Below are positions 1-8,629 of a DNA stretch of 64,000 bases, one piece after another. This DNA comes from Roseovarius sp. 217 (GTDB lineage: Bacteria; Pseudomonadota; Alphaproteobacteria; Rhodobacterales; Rhodobacteraceae), in contig NZ_CH902584.1 of assembly GCF_000152845.1 (NCBI RefSeq), positions 3,327,562 through 3,391,561 of the forward strand. Reading direction: 5' to 3'. The translations under genes and the position numbers were made by a program. The notes below the pieces were generated by a model. The model saw only the letters and a list, made by a program, of their open reading frames with translations, made no database searches and was not told the DNA's origin. Positions within the stretch are counted from its first letter, which is position 1. Each line of letters begins with the position of its first letter.

Positions 1-398
1 CCCTGCGCCACTGCCCCTTCGCCATAAAGAAGCTGAAACTTGATCGGCACAGCTTGCGGCACGAACGTCATCAGTTCTTCGCGTCCACCCTGAAACGCGG
101 CTTGGATCACCGTGTCTTCGGTGCCAAAAACCGTGTTCTTCCATCGGTTTTCCTCGGCCATGGCGCGGATGTTGTACATGAACCCCGGCGTTTCCTGGGC
201 AGCAGGCAGAATATCCGATCCGTCCCGTGCCATCCGGGCCGCAAGAACGGTGTTAGTCTGCACCGCGCCGCAGCCCAGCGGGCAGGCGAGAAATGGAATA
301 ACCTGTTCTGCGGCGGCAATACTCGCCGTCAGGGTCGAGGCTGCGATCATTGCGGCGGCGGCGACTGACCGCAAGCCGTTCATACTGAATTGCTTCAT
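1..398 (-). CDS. TAXI-type TRAP transporter solute-binding protein (partial, N-terminal part)
   Basis: Only the first ~132 residues lie in the window; the gene runs off its left edge. It starts at the ATG whose first base is 398, preceded by a purine-rich GGGAGGAATAAG ribosome site. Residues 1-30 form a signal peptide (basic start, long Ala/Met/Ile stretch, AAA-E cleavage region), so the mature protein is periplasmic. The remaining part (PGFMYNIRAMAEEN, a Phe/Gly-rich QAAFQGG stretch) resembles TAXI-family receptors of TRAP transporters, which hand small carboxylates or similar solutes to a membrane permease; this is from family memory, not a search. Lying downstream of the SDR and BKACE genes on the same strand, it probably imports the substrate of that pathway, with permease genes expected just outside the window. 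Another class of periplasmic binding protein is possible. Confidence 0.6.
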   Translation of the reverse strand, partial: MKQFSMNGLRSVAAAAMIAASTLTASIAAAEQVIPFLACPLGCGAVQTNTVLAARMARDGSDILPAAQETPGFMYNIRAMAEENRWKNTVFGTEDTVIQAAFQGGREELMTFVPQAVPIKFQLLYGEGAVAQ

Positions 399-501
399 CT
401 TATTCCTCCCTTGGTTGGCAATATGCCGGCCGGTTCTCATGCCGCCAGCAGCTTTGATCGTCGTTTCGGCACGTTGTCTGGCACACCTCCCTTCGCATGC
501 G

Positions 502-1266
502 CTATTTCAGCGTTCGGCCCCCATCGACATAGATGGTCTGGCCGGTGATGAATCGGCCGCCCTCCGACAACAACAGCACCACAGTCCCGATCAGATCCTC
601 GGACTCGCCAAAGCGGCCCATGGGAATCTGTGCGAGGGCCTGCGCGCTCATCGCGGGATCGGCCAGGATCGTCGCTTCGGTCAGGGGCGTGCGAGTGACG
701 GCGGGACCGATGGCATTGACCGTGACGCCGCTGCGCGCCCATTCCAGCGCCAAGAGCTTCACCAATTGCGCCAATGCCGCCTTGCTCGAGGAGTAGGCCG
801 AATATTTCTCGTTCACGACCCAGCTCGAGACCGAGGCGAGATGCAGAATCCTGCCACCGCCCTCCTGCCCGATCATGATCCGGGCGGCACAGCGCGAGAG
901 CAGGAATGCCCCCGTGACATTCACCGCCATTGTCGCCACGAAATCTTCACAGGACAGGTCCAATGCCGGCGCGAACCGGGCGATACCCGCACTGTTGAGA
1001 ACCGCGTCAAGCCGACCGCCATGGCGCGTTGCCAGGGCGACGACGGCCTCGACGCTCCCTTCATCGGTGACATCCAGCTCAGAGGCCAGATGCCCTTCGC
1101 CCGGCAACGTCGCCACGGCGGCGGCCACCTCATCCGCCAACCTGTCCGCCAACACGATCCGCGCCCCGCGCGCCGCCAGCCCCGCCGCAAGATCAAATCC
1201 CAGGCCTCGGGCCCCCCCGGCGACAAGGATCACACGCCCCGACAGATTGAACACCGGGTCCGCCAT
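502..1266 (-). CDS. SDR-family NAD-dependent dehydrogenase
   Basis: A 254-residue classical short-chain dehydrogenase. The Rossmann glycine motif is GGARGLG at 17-23; an Asp at 41 at the end of the second strand points to NAD rather than NADP. The NSAG motif is at 91-94 and the catalytic set is Ser145, Tyr158 and Lys162 (YSSSK). The C-terminal GRFITGQTIYVDGG is the usual SDR end. Length is typical. It follows the BKACE gene by 3 bases on the same strand, so the two are almost certainly co-transcribed. In that context it most likely oxidises a secondary alcohol (a hydroxy acid or simple alcohol) to a ketone that the carboxylase or BKACE then uses; the substrate cannot be read from the sequence. 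Confidence 0.9.
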   Translation of the reverse strand: MADPVFNLSGRVILVAGGARGLGFDLAAGLAARGARIVLADRLADEVAAAVATLPGEGHLASELDVTDEGSVEAVVALATRHGGRLDAVLNSAGIARFAPALDLSCEDFVATMAVNVTGAFLLSRCAARIMIGQEGGGRILHLASVSSWVVNEKYSAYSSSKAALAQLVKLLALEWARSGVTVNAIGPAVTRTPLTEATILADPAMSAQALAQIPMGRFGESEDLIGTVVLLLSEGGRFITGQTIYVDGGRTLK

Positions 1267-1269
1267 GGC

Positions 1270-2184
1270 CTACATCACGGCCGCGCGACCCGTGGGGTCG
1301 TTGGGTTTGTGGTGCAGCATCCGCCGCGCATAGTCGATATCGGCCACTTCGCGGCCCAGTTCATTGACGATCCGCGCGGCGCGTTCGACCAATTGCCGGT
1401 TGGTGTCCGCCAATTCGCCCTTGGCAAAGAACACCGTATCCTCAAATCCGGTGCGCATGTTGCCCCCCATGGCCACGGCCATGGTCGTCAGCGGCAATTG
1501 CGAGCGTCCGACCGATACGATCTGCCAGTTCGAATTTTCCGGGATCGCGTCCAGCATCATGAGCAGGTATTTCGGCTCTGCCGGAATCCCGCCATTGATC
1601 CCCATGACAAAGCTGAAATGCATCGGATCGGTAATGATGCCCTCGTCGCGCAACTGCAGCATGTTGGCAATGTGGCTGATGTCATACACCTCCAACTCGT
1701 TGACGATGCCACGCTCCCGGCAGGCGGTGATGAACTCGCGGTTCCATTCCTTTGAATTGTTGAACAGGAATTCCGCATCCTTGTGCTGGAAATGAAACGT
1801 GCCGGCATTCACGGTCAGCATGTCCGGGGCCGGATCGAGATCGAGCAGCGCCATACGCTGGTCCTGCGTGAACCCGGTCCAGACACCGTTGCCCTCGCGG
1901 CGGATGCCGATCCCGTTGCCCACCTGCGTGATCATCTCGGGACAGCGTTCCTTGATGCCCGCGATCACCTCGCCATAGATCACCGGATCGGCGCTCGTCC
2001 GCCCCTCCATGTCGCGCACATGAATATGGGCAATGGTGGCCCCCGCCGAATAGCAATCCGCGAATGTGGCGATGATGTCCTCAGGCTGTTCAGGCAGCCT
2101 CGGATTGGCCTCCCTGCCGTGCAACCCGCCCGTTGGTGCAATTGTGAGCACCACCTTGTCTGTCGATTGAAGTACCGGTTTCAT
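1270..2184 (-). CDS. Beta-keto acid cleavage enzyme (BKACE, DUF849 family)
   Basis: A 304-residue TIM-barrel enzyme of the BKACE family, zinc-dependent Claisen-type lyases that react a beta-keto acid with acetyl-CoA to give acetoacetate and a new acyl-CoA. The metal motif HIHVRD is present with His53 and His55, and the conserved C-terminal Asn-Met-Arg-Thr-Gly-Phe-Glu-Asp segment (242-249) gives the third ligand, Glu248. The N-terminal LTIAPTGG strand is typical. Family substrates include 3-keto-5-aminohexanoate and dehydrocarnitine, so the family alone does not give the substrate. It sits between a biotin carrier and an SDR gene. The start follows a GGGGAGGAAGTGA ribosome site. Confidence 0.93.
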   Translation of the reverse strand: MKPVLQSTDKVVLTIAPTGGLHGREANPRLPEQPEDIIATFADCYSAGATIAHIHVRDMEGRTSADPVIYGEVIAGIKERCPEMITQVGNGIGIRREGNGVWTGFTQDQRMALLDLDPAPDMLTVNAGTFHFQHKDAEFLFNNSKEWNREFITACRERGIVNELEVYDISHIANMLQLRDEGIITDPMHFSFVMGINGGIPAEPKYLLMMLDAIPENSNWQIVSVGRSQLPLTTMAVAMGGNMRTGFEDTVFFAKGELADTNRQLVERAARIVNELGREVADIDYARRMLHHKPNDPTGRAAVM

Positions 2185-2231
2185 TCACTTCCTCCCCGAA
2201 GCTCATCTGCGCGCGGTCTTCTGTGGCGGTC

Positions 2232-2705
2232 CTATCCCGGCTTGATGTTGAACAGGACCTGACCGAACTCCACCAACTGGCCATTCTCTGCGCCGATGCT
2301 CTCGATCACCCCGGCGGTCTCTGCGTGGATCGTGGTAAATAGCTTCATCACCTCGATCATGCAGAGCGGATCACCCTGCGCGACCGTGCTGCCTACCTCG
2401 ACAAAGGGCGCGGCGTCAGGCGACGGGGCGCGGTAAAACGTGCCCACCATCGGCGCGCGAATGGCCCCTGCGCCGGCGTCCTGCGGCGGAACCGGTGTCG
2501 GGGCGGCTGCGGCCTGCGCCTTGGCCCCCGTTGGCGCAGGCTGAGCCGCCGGGGCAACCGGGGCTGCTGCGGCGCTCGCCTCTCCATGCCCCGTCCCTCT
2601 TCGGCGCACGACGAGCTTGATGTCCTGGGTCTCAAGCACAACCTCGTCACAGGAGGACGAGTCGATAATGCTCAGTATCTCGCCGATTTCCTTAAATCCG
2701 GGCAT
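2232..2705 (-). CDS. accB: Biotin carboxyl carrier protein of a biotin-dependent carboxylase
   Basis: A 157-residue carrier with the AccB layout: a short N-terminal domain (1-36, [19 protein letters not shown]), a flexible Ala/Pro linker (43-80), then a biotinyl domain whose motif is EVMKL with Lys121 as the biotin site; Val replaces the usual Ala of EAMKM. A longer frame exists upstream, but the ATG at 2705 is preferred because AGGTGAGG lies about six bases before it. The start overlaps the end of the iclR gene by 14 bases, suggesting translational coupling. The partners, a biotin carboxylase and a carboxyltransferase, are on the opposite strand across the shared promoter. No acetyl-CoA carboxylase accA/accD is nearby, so it more likely serves the local catabolic carboxylase than fatty-acid synthesis, despite the name. 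Confidence 0.88.
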   Translation of the reverse strand: MPGFKEIGEILSIIDSSSCDEVVLETQDIKLVVRRRGTGHGEASAAAAPVAPAAQPAPTGAKAQAAAAPTPVPPQDAGAGAIRAPMVGTFYRAPSPDAAPFVEVGSTVAQGDPLCMIEVMKLFTTIHAETAGVIESIGAENGQLVEFGQVLFNIKPG

Positions 2706-3516
2706 GTCCATCCTCACCTGCTTCGGCCTCGTCCATCGCCCAGGCTGATGCAATTTCTTCAGCCGCCTCAAGAAGTCGCGGGATGTGCTGGATCGCAAGG
2801 CTCATCGGCATGCGCGCTTGCGGCGCGGACACGGCCACCGCCGCGCAGACCTTTCCCCGAGCATCCCGCACCGGAACGGCGGCACAGATCACACCGGCCA
2901 GAAACTCCTGATTGTCGAGCGAATAGCCCTGCGTCCGGATCTGGGCGAACTGCTCTTCGAGCACGGTCAAGTCGGTCATTGTCGTGGCGGTGTAGGCATG
3001 CAGATCCGACAGGGACAGCAGATGCTCGCGCCGTCGCTTGGGTTGATGCGCCAACAGCATCTTGCCCATCGAGGTGCAATGCAGCGGCACGCGCGATCCC
3101 ACCTCATAGCGCAGGCCAAAGGGCCAAGAGGCCTCGACCCGGTCGGCATAGAGCAAGGCCCCGCCGGAGATGATGCCAAAGTTGGAGGTCTCTCCGGTAG
3201 CCGCCGACAGCCGCTCGAGGATCGCATGCTTGGAGCCGTGCCGCACCGCCGTCTGGAACACATTGAGCGCAAAGTTGAAGAGGCGCGGGCCGGGCACATA
3301 CCCACGGCTGCCCGCCTCCTGCACCAAAAGCCCATCCATATCCAGTTGATGCACGATCCGATGCACCGTCGGTGTCGGCATGTCGAGCAGCACGGCGATT
3401 TCAGAGGTCGTCAGCGGGCGCCCCGATGACCCGACACATTCCATCACGGCAAAGGTCTTTTGCGAAACGCTCGAGCGGTCGCCGATCGGATTGGACAGGT
3501 TGAGCGGAGCAGTCAT
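2692..3516 (-). CDS. IclR-family transcriptional regulator
   Basis: A 274-residue IclR protein: an N-terminal winged helix-turn-helix (about 20-80, with [21 protein letters not shown]) and a C-terminal effector domain (about 95-265), including [22 protein letters not shown] and a [16 protein letters not shown] segment typical of IclR sensor domains. It is the first gene of the leftward operon and reads away from the biotin carboxylase gene across an AT-rich 135-base gap, the usual layout for a local regulator that also controls itself. IclR proteins bind small organic acids or aromatics; the likely ligand is the substrate or an intermediate of this pathway. Confidence 0.92.
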   Translation of the reverse strand: MTAPLNLSNPIGDRSSVSQKTFAVMECVGSSGRPLTTSEIAVLLDMPTPTVHRIVHQLDMDGLLVQEAGSRGYVPGPRLFNFALNVFQTAVRHGSKHAILERLSAATGETSNFGIISGGALLYADRVEASWPFGLRYEVGSRVPLHCTSMGKMLLAHQPKRRREHLLSLSDLHAYTATTMTDLTVLEEQFAQIRTQGYSLDNQEFLAGVICAAVPVRDARGKVCAAVAVSAPQARMPMSLAIQHIPRLLEAAEEIASAWAMDEAEAGEDGHARI

Positions 3517-3651
3517 GCAGGGTCCTCGCAGAGAAGAATCTTCATATTATCAAAATCCGGAATGAAAATTTTTACAAGGTGAAATTTTGCTTGCCAATTT
3601 TTCAAATTTTGTGAGGCTAGGGAACATGGCAGCACAAGGACCGGGATCACC
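3517..3651. promoter_or_regulatory. Divergent promoter/operator region between iclR-type regulator and biotin carboxylase
   Basis: A strikingly AT-rich 135-base gap in a GC-rich surround. Between about 3560 and 3615 lie several A3-4T3-5 tracts (AAAATTTTT, AAATTTTG, CAATTTTTCAAATTTTG) spaced at roughly helical intervals, forming imperfect inverted repeats. This is where promoters for both operons must lie and is a good candidate for IclR binding. Exact -35/-10 boxes cannot be assigned with confidence. Confidence 0.55.
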
Positions 3652-5013
3652 GTGAAGAAAGTCCTGATTGCGAACAGAGGCGAAATCGCGTTGCGGGCGG
3701 TGCGGGCCTGCAACGCGCTTGGCATTAGATCGGTGGCGGTCTTTGCCGCGCCAGATGCGGCGTCGCCCCATGTCTGGGCGGCGTCCGAGGCGGTGTGCAT
3801 CGGCCCTGCGCCCAGTTCCCAAAGCTACCTCAATGTCGATGCGCTCTTGCATGTCGCCTGCGCCACGGGCTGCGATGCGATCTATCCCGGCTATGGATTT
3901 CTGGCCGAGAACGCCGATTTCGCAGAGCGTTGTGCCGCCGAGGGGCTGATCTTCATCGGCCCGGAGGCGCAAACCATCCGCCTGATGGGGGACAAGGCCG
4001 CGGCCCGCGCCACCGCGATCAAATTTGGCGTCCCAGTCGTGCGCGGCTCTGACGGGGTCGTCGATGATCCTACCCAAGTGGAGCATCTTCTTGACGACAT
4101 GGGCTTCCCCGTCCTGATCAAGGCCAGCGCGGGCGGGGGCGGTCGCGGCATGAGAATCGCCCGATCCCGCTCGGAATTCGCCGCGCTCTTTTCACAGGCC
4201 AGCCGCGAGGCGCAGCAGGCCTTCGGCGATGCGTCAGTCTATCTCGAGCGTTTCATATCGAATGTCCGGCATATCGAGGTGCAGGTCTTTGGCGATGGCA
4301 AAGGGCAGGCCGTGCATGTGGGCGAACGCGATTGCACCGTGCAGCGGCGACATCAGAAATTGCTGGAAGAGGCACCATCGCCCATCCTCACCGCAACGGA
4401 ACGCGCGCATATTCAGGACAGCGCCCTTCGGCTGGCCGCTGGTGTGAACTATCGCGGCGCCGGAACGGTCGAATTCATCTTTGATGCCGACACCCGAGAG
4501 TATTTCTTCATCGAGATGAACACGCGTATTCAGGTCGAGCATCCCGTGTCAGAGATGCTGACCGGCGCGGATCTGGTGGCCGAACAATTCCGCATCGCAT
4601 GCGGCGAGGCGCTGTCGGTCGGCCCACCCCCTGCCGACTGTGGCCATGCCATCGAGTTTCGCATCAACGCCGAATCCTTCCGGCATGATTTCCGCCCGTC
4701 ACCGGGACGGATCACTACATGGGAGCCGCCGCGCGGGCCGGGCATCCGGGTGGATGGCTTTGTCGCCACAGGCAGCACGGTGCAGCCCTATTACGATTCG
4801 ATGTTGGCCAAGCTTATCGTTCATGGCACGGACCGCGCCCACGCCCTGAGCCGCGCCCGCGCAGCGCTCGCCGCCTTCAAGGTCGAGGGGATCGACACCA
4901 CCATCGACCTGCACCGTGCGCTGGTCCACGACCCGGATTTCGCGGCGAGCAGGATTCACACGAAATGGGTCGAGGAACGCTTCTTGCCGCAGGTCTTTGA
5001 GGGGGAAAAATGA
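3652..5013 (+). CDS. accC: Biotin carboxylase subunit (AccC-like)
   Basis: A 453-residue biotin carboxylase that charges carrier-bound biotin with bicarbonate using ATP. It starts with GTG (MKKVLIANRGEIALRAVRACN). The ATP-grasp domain has the Gly-rich KASAGGGGRGMRIA loop, the KLLEEAPSP segment and the catalytic EMNTRIQVEHPVSEM stretch; the C-terminal part (EFRINAES, PSPGRI, YYDSMLAKLIV) is complete. Length matches free-standing AccC (about 450). Its last four bases overlap the start of the carboxyltransferase gene (ATGA), so the two are translationally coupled. With no accA/accD nearby it most likely forms a three-component soluble carboxylase with the carrier at 2232 and the transferase at 5010. 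Confidence 0.93.
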   Translation: MKKVLIANRGEIALRAVRACNALGIRSVAVFAAPDAASPHVWAASEAVCIGPAPSSQSYLNVDALLHVACATGCDAIYPGYGFLAENADFAERCAAEGLIFIGPEAQTIRLMGDKAAARATAIKFGVPVVRGSDGVVDDPTQVEHLLDDMGFPVLIKASAGGGGRGMRIARSRSEFAALFSQASREAQQAFGDASVYLERFISNVRHIEVQVFGDGKGQAVHVGERDCTVQRRHQKLLEEAPSPILTATERAHIQDSALRLAAGVNYRGAGTVEFIFDADTREYFFIEMNTRIQVEHPVSEMLTGADLVAEQFRIACGEALSVGPPPADCGHAIEFRINAESFRHDFRPSPGRITTWEPPRGPGIRVDGFVATGSTVQPYYDSMLAKLIVHGTDRAHALSRARAALAAFKVEGIDTTIDLHRALVHDPDFAASRIHTKWVEERFLPQVFEGEK

Positions 5014-6482
5014 GCCGTACCATCCGTCTGGTAGACGTCACCCTGCGCGACGCGCATCAATGCCTCTGGGCCACGCGCATGACCACCGCCATGATGCAGG
5101 ACATCGCTCCCCGGCTGAACCGCGCCGGGTTCGAGGCGATCGACCTCGTCGGCGGGGCCGTGTTCGACGTCTGCGTGCGCTACCTGCGCGAAGACCCATG
5201 GGAGCGGATGCGTATCCTCAATCAATGGATCACCGAAACCCCGCTCATCATCCACACGCGCGGCCAGAGCCTCTTTACCTTCGAGTTCTTTCCCGATGAC
5301 ATCGTAGAACTGGCGGCAGAGCGCTTTGCAGCCAACGGGATGCGCTATCACACCCCCTATGACGCGCTCAACGACATGCGCAATCTCGAAATCCCCGTTC
5401 GGGCAGCCAAGCAACATGGCCTGCATGTGGTGGGCGGGCTGGTCTATACCTTCAGCCCGGTTCACACCGACGCCTATTACCAGAAGAAAGCCAAAGAGCT
5501 GATGGCCCTCGGTGTCGATGGCATCTTTCTCAAGGATGCCAGCGGCCTCTTGCGACCCGAGCGTATCGCCACGCTGGTGCCCGCGCTCAAGACGGTGATG
5601 GGCAACATGCCGTTGCAGATCCACACGCATTGCAACTCTGGCCTCGCCCCCTACGTCGTCTTGCAGGCGGTCGAGCATGGTGTCGATGTGGTGCATACCG
5701 CCACCTCAACCCTCGCCAATGGCGTCAGCCACAGCCCGACCGAGACTGTCACCCGCAATCTGCGTCGGCGTGGCTTTGAGGTGGATATCGACCTTGGCCC
5801 GATCGAGGAGGTGGCCGAACGTCTGGCCTTCATCGCCGAGGTCGAAGGCAAGCCGGTGGGCGAGGTGCGGGAATACGACGAGTTCCACTTCTGTCACCAA
5901 TGCCCCGGGGGCATGGTCTCCAACCTTGCCTATCAACTCGAGAGCATGGGGCTTCAGGGACGGCTCAACGACATTCTCGAAGAGGCGTGGCATGTCCGCG
6001 AGGATCTGGGTTATCCGATCATCGTCAGCCCCTTTGCCCAATACATCGTGACGCAAGCGATCCTCAACGTTATGGGGCGCGATCAGGGCAGGCCGCGCTA
6101 CGAATCCGTCCCCGATGAGGTGCGGCTCTACGTGCGCGGCGGTTATGGCGAGATTGCGGGCCCGATTGATCCAAACCTCTATGACAAGATCACCCGTGGT
6201 CAGGAGCCGATCACCGAACGCCCCGGCCTTCTGGTGCCGCCTGCGATCAAACGCCTGCGCGCGACGCGCGGCCCATTCCAGAGCGATGACGACCTTTTGC
6301 TCGCGGCCTTCTACGACGACGGGCAGTATTCCGCGCTCAAGGCTGCCGGACCCATCCGCACGGACTACCCCCTCGGCGAAACTCCCTTGCTCACCTTGAT
6401 CAAGGGCATCGCGGCTCGCCCGGACATCACTAGCTTTCACTATTTTGAAAAGACTGTGGGAACGCGAGATGAGCAACGATAA
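5010..6482 (+). CDS. Pyruvate carboxylase / oxaloacetate decarboxylase-type biotin carboxyltransferase
   Basis: A 490-residue HMGL-like carboxyltransferase, homologous to the 5S transcarboxylase subunit, OadA and PycB. The barrel begins with the LRDAHQ motif (Asp14, Gln17); the metal-bridging carbamylated lysine is Lys175 in FLKDASG and the metal histidines are His205 and His207 in HTHCNSG. A PycA/PycB-type C-terminal domain follows. There is no biotinyl domain of its own, so it needs the separate carrier protein. Family enzymes move CO2 between biotin and the enolisable methyl group of an alpha-keto acid such as pyruvate. Genes for the membrane beta/gamma subunits of decarboxylase sodium pumps are absent, which argues for a soluble carboxylase. 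Linkage to BKACE makes a non-pyruvate ketone acceptor plausible, but this is inference. Confidence 0.85.
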   Translation: MSRTIRLVDVTLRDAHQCLWATRMTTAMMQDIAPRLNRAGFEAIDLVGGAVFDVCVRYLREDPWERMRILNQWITETPLIIHTRGQSLFTFEFFPDDIVELAAERFAANGMRYHTPYDALNDMRNLEIPVRAAKQHGLHVVGGLVYTFSPVHTDAYYQKKAKELMALGVDGIFLKDASGLLRPERIATLVPALKTVMGNMPLQIHTHCNSGLAPYVVLQAVEHGVDVVHTATSTLANGVSHSPTETVTRNLRRRGFEVDIDLGPIEEVAERLAFIAEVEGKPVGEVREYDEFHFCHQCPGGMVSNLAYQLESMGLQGRLNDILEEAWHVREDLGYPIIVSPFAQYIVTQAILNVMGRDQGRPRYESVPDEVRLYVRGGYGEIAGPIDPNLYDKITRGQEPITERPGLLVPPAIKRLRATRGPFQSDDDLLLAAFYDDGQYSALKAAGPIRTDYPLGETPLLTLIKGIAARPDITSFHYFEKTVGTRDEQR

Positions 6483-6814
6483 GACAAATTGTCTGGAACC
6501 CTTAAATTTCCTGCTGAGATAGGCCAGACCATGTTTCGGAGTGCCTGTTTATTGTCGACGCCAATGCGTTCTCGAAGAGAAAAGAGGTAGCTCGACTGGT
6601 CATCAACGCACTTGAAAGTAGGGCTTCGTCGAAGATTAAATTGGCGGCTCACCTTTTGGCATACGTCAGGCGAGTGTGAGCAGGTCGCGGAAAGCCGCTG
6701 CTTACCTTACGCTACGGCAACTCCCTCTTGACTAGAACTCAGTTGGGATTACTCTCCTTCTGATAAGACTTAATTAAAAGCCTGCATTTTAATCAATATT
6801 TAGGAGAAGAATAC
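6483..6814. other. Intergenic region upstream of the haem peroxidase, with a possible promoter
   Basis: 332 bases without a convincing gene and clearly richer in A+T than the neighbours. A possible sigma-70-like promoter is TTGACT at 6728-6733, a 16-base spacer and TACTCT at 6750-6755. A good ribosome site (AGGAGA) lies eight bases before the peroxidase ATG. A short leftward open frame covers part of it but has no recognisable similarity and no plausible ribosome site. Confidence 0.35.
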
Positions 6815-8320
6815 ATGACCTCCCCCACCCCCTGTCATCATGGAGTCACCAAGGCCCGCGGATGTTCGCACATCGCAGTGGGCAAGTTTTCCCACCTTTT
6901 CCCGCAACTTCAGCCGCTTGTAATTACTGAAGAGGAGGCCGCCGCAATCGGCGGCCCTGGCGGGGTGATGCACGATTTCGATAGCGTCTCGCCGGACTCG
7001 AAAGTTCCTGTGGGCTATATTTTCTTTGCCCAGTTCGTCGATCATGACGTGACGCTGGATGTGTCCAGTGCTCTTCGACCAGCTGACGGAAGCCCGCAGA
7101 AGAATGATGTCCACAAATTTGTGGCCGAAGAACTCGGTAACGTGCGCTCTGCTAGTCTCGATTTGGACTGCGTCTATGGGTTCGGCCCCGAGGGCAGCCC
7201 GCACATCTACAGCGGTGATCATCTGGGAGTAGCAGCCAACGGCTATGATTTACCCCGCTCCCCTGGCGGAACGGCGCTGATCGGTGATCCGCGAAACGAC
7301 GAGAACATCTTCATCGCCCAGATTCAGCTCGCCATGCATCAGCTTCACAACCGGATCTTTGATGAACGCGTCTATCAGCGCGACATCGCCCAGAAGGGTT
7401 GGCGCCGGTTCGAAGAGGCACAGCGCGAGACGCGGTATCACTACCAGTTCGTCGTACTGTTTGACTTTCTCAAGCGCATCTGCGACCCGGAAATCTTTGC
7501 CTACGCGGCCGCCAAGTTATGCAATCCGAAAGCCAAGTTTCCTCTGTGCTACGGGCTGGACAAACATGGCAAGCTACCAATGCCGGTGGAGTTTTCGACC
7601 GCAGCTTACAGGGTGGGACATACAATGGTGCGCGATCGATACGCGCTCAACGCAGCCAACCAGGAGGTCCAGCTTTTCGACGAAACTTTCGGAACGTTGG
7701 GTTTCACCGCGCTGCCAGAAGACCTTGTGCCCGACTGGAGTTTCCTCCTGCACCTTAGCCCCTGCGTTGTGCCGCATATGTCGAAGGCGTTCGATCCGGC
7801 CTTCGCGGACGAATTGATGAATCTGCCAATTGTCGGCAGCCGCAATCCGAACGACCGCGCTCTTGCGTTCCGTAATCTCATGCGGGCCTCGGCTTTAGGC
7901 GTGGCGTCCGGTCAGGACATCGCGAAAGAGTTAAAGGCCAAGGGATATCCGCTGGATGTCGCGGACCTGATGTTGGACGATGTGCATGGCTGGAAGCGGG
8001 TGGGGGCTGTCCTGCATAAGAGCGGCAAGGATCTCTCAAAACACACCCCGCTGTTCTATTACCTTTTGCGGGAGAGCGAGATTTCTTCCGGCGGCGCGCA
8101 CTACGGGCCGCTTGGGTCCGCTCTGCTGATGGAGGTGTTCGGCGGGATGCTGCGGCTCTGTTCAGACAGTTTCCTCAGGCCCTTTGCGGACGGAGCTTGG
8201 GCTCCGGATCCCTGCATTGCCAAGCCCGGTGCCACGTTCGACAAGGACTGCCTTATCAATGAGCCGGATCATTATCCGCTCGATCTTTCCGATCTGGTAC
8301 GGTTCGCAAAGCGGCTTTAG
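6815..8320 (+). CDS. Animal-type haem peroxidase family protein
   Basis: A 501-residue member of the animal haem peroxidase superfamily (peroxinectin/myeloperoxidase-like fold). The distal-histidine motif FAQFVDHDVTLD places His77 next to Asp76/Asp78; the proximal-histidine motif YRVGHTMVRDRY gives His269. The helix QLAMHQLHNRIFDE between them is also typical. There is no signal peptide, so the protein is either cytoplasmic or exported by an unrecognised route. Family enzymes use H2O2 to oxidise halides or organics. It stands alone, next to an IS element and gene-poor DNA, and its coding sequence looks less GC-rich than the flanking operons, which suggests lateral acquisition. Confidence 0.9.
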   Translation: MTSPTPCHHGVTKARGCSHIAVGKFSHLFPQLQPLVITEEEAAAIGGPGGVMHDFDSVSPDSKVPVGYIFFAQFVDHDVTLDVSSALRPADGSPQKNDVHKFVAEELGNVRSASLDLDCVYGFGPEGSPHIYSGDHLGVAANGYDLPRSPGGTALIGDPRNDENIFIAQIQLAMHQLHNRIFDERVYQRDIAQKGWRRFEEAQRETRYHYQFVVLFDFLKRICDPEIFAYAAAKLCNPKAKFPLCYGLDKHGKLPMPVEFSTAAYRVGHTMVRDRYALNAANQEVQLFDETFGTLGFTALPEDLVPDWSFLLHLSPCVVPHMSKAFDPAFADELMNLPIVGSRNPNDRALAFRNLMRASALGVASGQDIAKELKAKGYPLDVADLMLDDVHGWKRVGAVLHKSGKDLSKHTPLFYYLLRESEISSGGAHYGPLGSALLMEVFGGMLRLCSDSFLRPFADGAWAPDPCIAKPGATFDKDCLINEPDHYPLDLSDLVRFAKRL

Positions 8321-8513
8321 GGAACTGACCATATCCTCGTCCCCAAATGCGCTACACCCGCAGCCTTTCGGTGGTGGAATGCCCCGTCTGAAGTTCTCTA
8401 ATCGCATTGGTCAAGTTTTATAATTGATGCCTTCGCGCGCGCCGGGTTCATGGTTCTCTCCGCGGTCGACTTCCATGGGTCGCCGCATGTTGGCGTCGGA
8501 TGGTCGGATCGAC

Positions 8514-8524
8514 CTAAGTGGTCC
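8514..8524 (+). repeat. 11-bp direct repeat flanking the IS110 element (copy 1)
   Basis: CTAAGTGGTCC, identical to the copy at 9765-9775. It lies about 105 bases beyond the transposase stop codon and may be the shared core/target sequence of the insertion. Confidence 0.6.
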
Positions 8525-8629
8525 TCGCACTTGTTTCGCTGATCAGTGCATTCAGAGGGACGGCCTTATCCGCGCCATACGTCCCGGCGGGGACGCGTCC
8601 GTTGGTTTAGTTGAGCAGCTTACCTCTTT

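Noticed and set aside
112..1755. Long rightward 547-codon open frame
   Set aside because: It lies antisense to the SDR and BKACE genes, both with clear motifs; the encoded sequence is low-complexity Arg/His/Gln-rich, typical of GC-rich shadows.
2232..5013. Housekeeping acetyl-CoA carboxylase accBC
   Set aside because: Carrier and carboxylase genes are divergent rather than adjacent and flank catabolic genes with a PC-type transferase; a local catabolic role is preferred, though not proven.
6440..6652. Short leftward frame after the carboxyltransferase gene
   Set aside because: No recognisable similarity, no plausible ribosome site, overlaps the end of a real gene.
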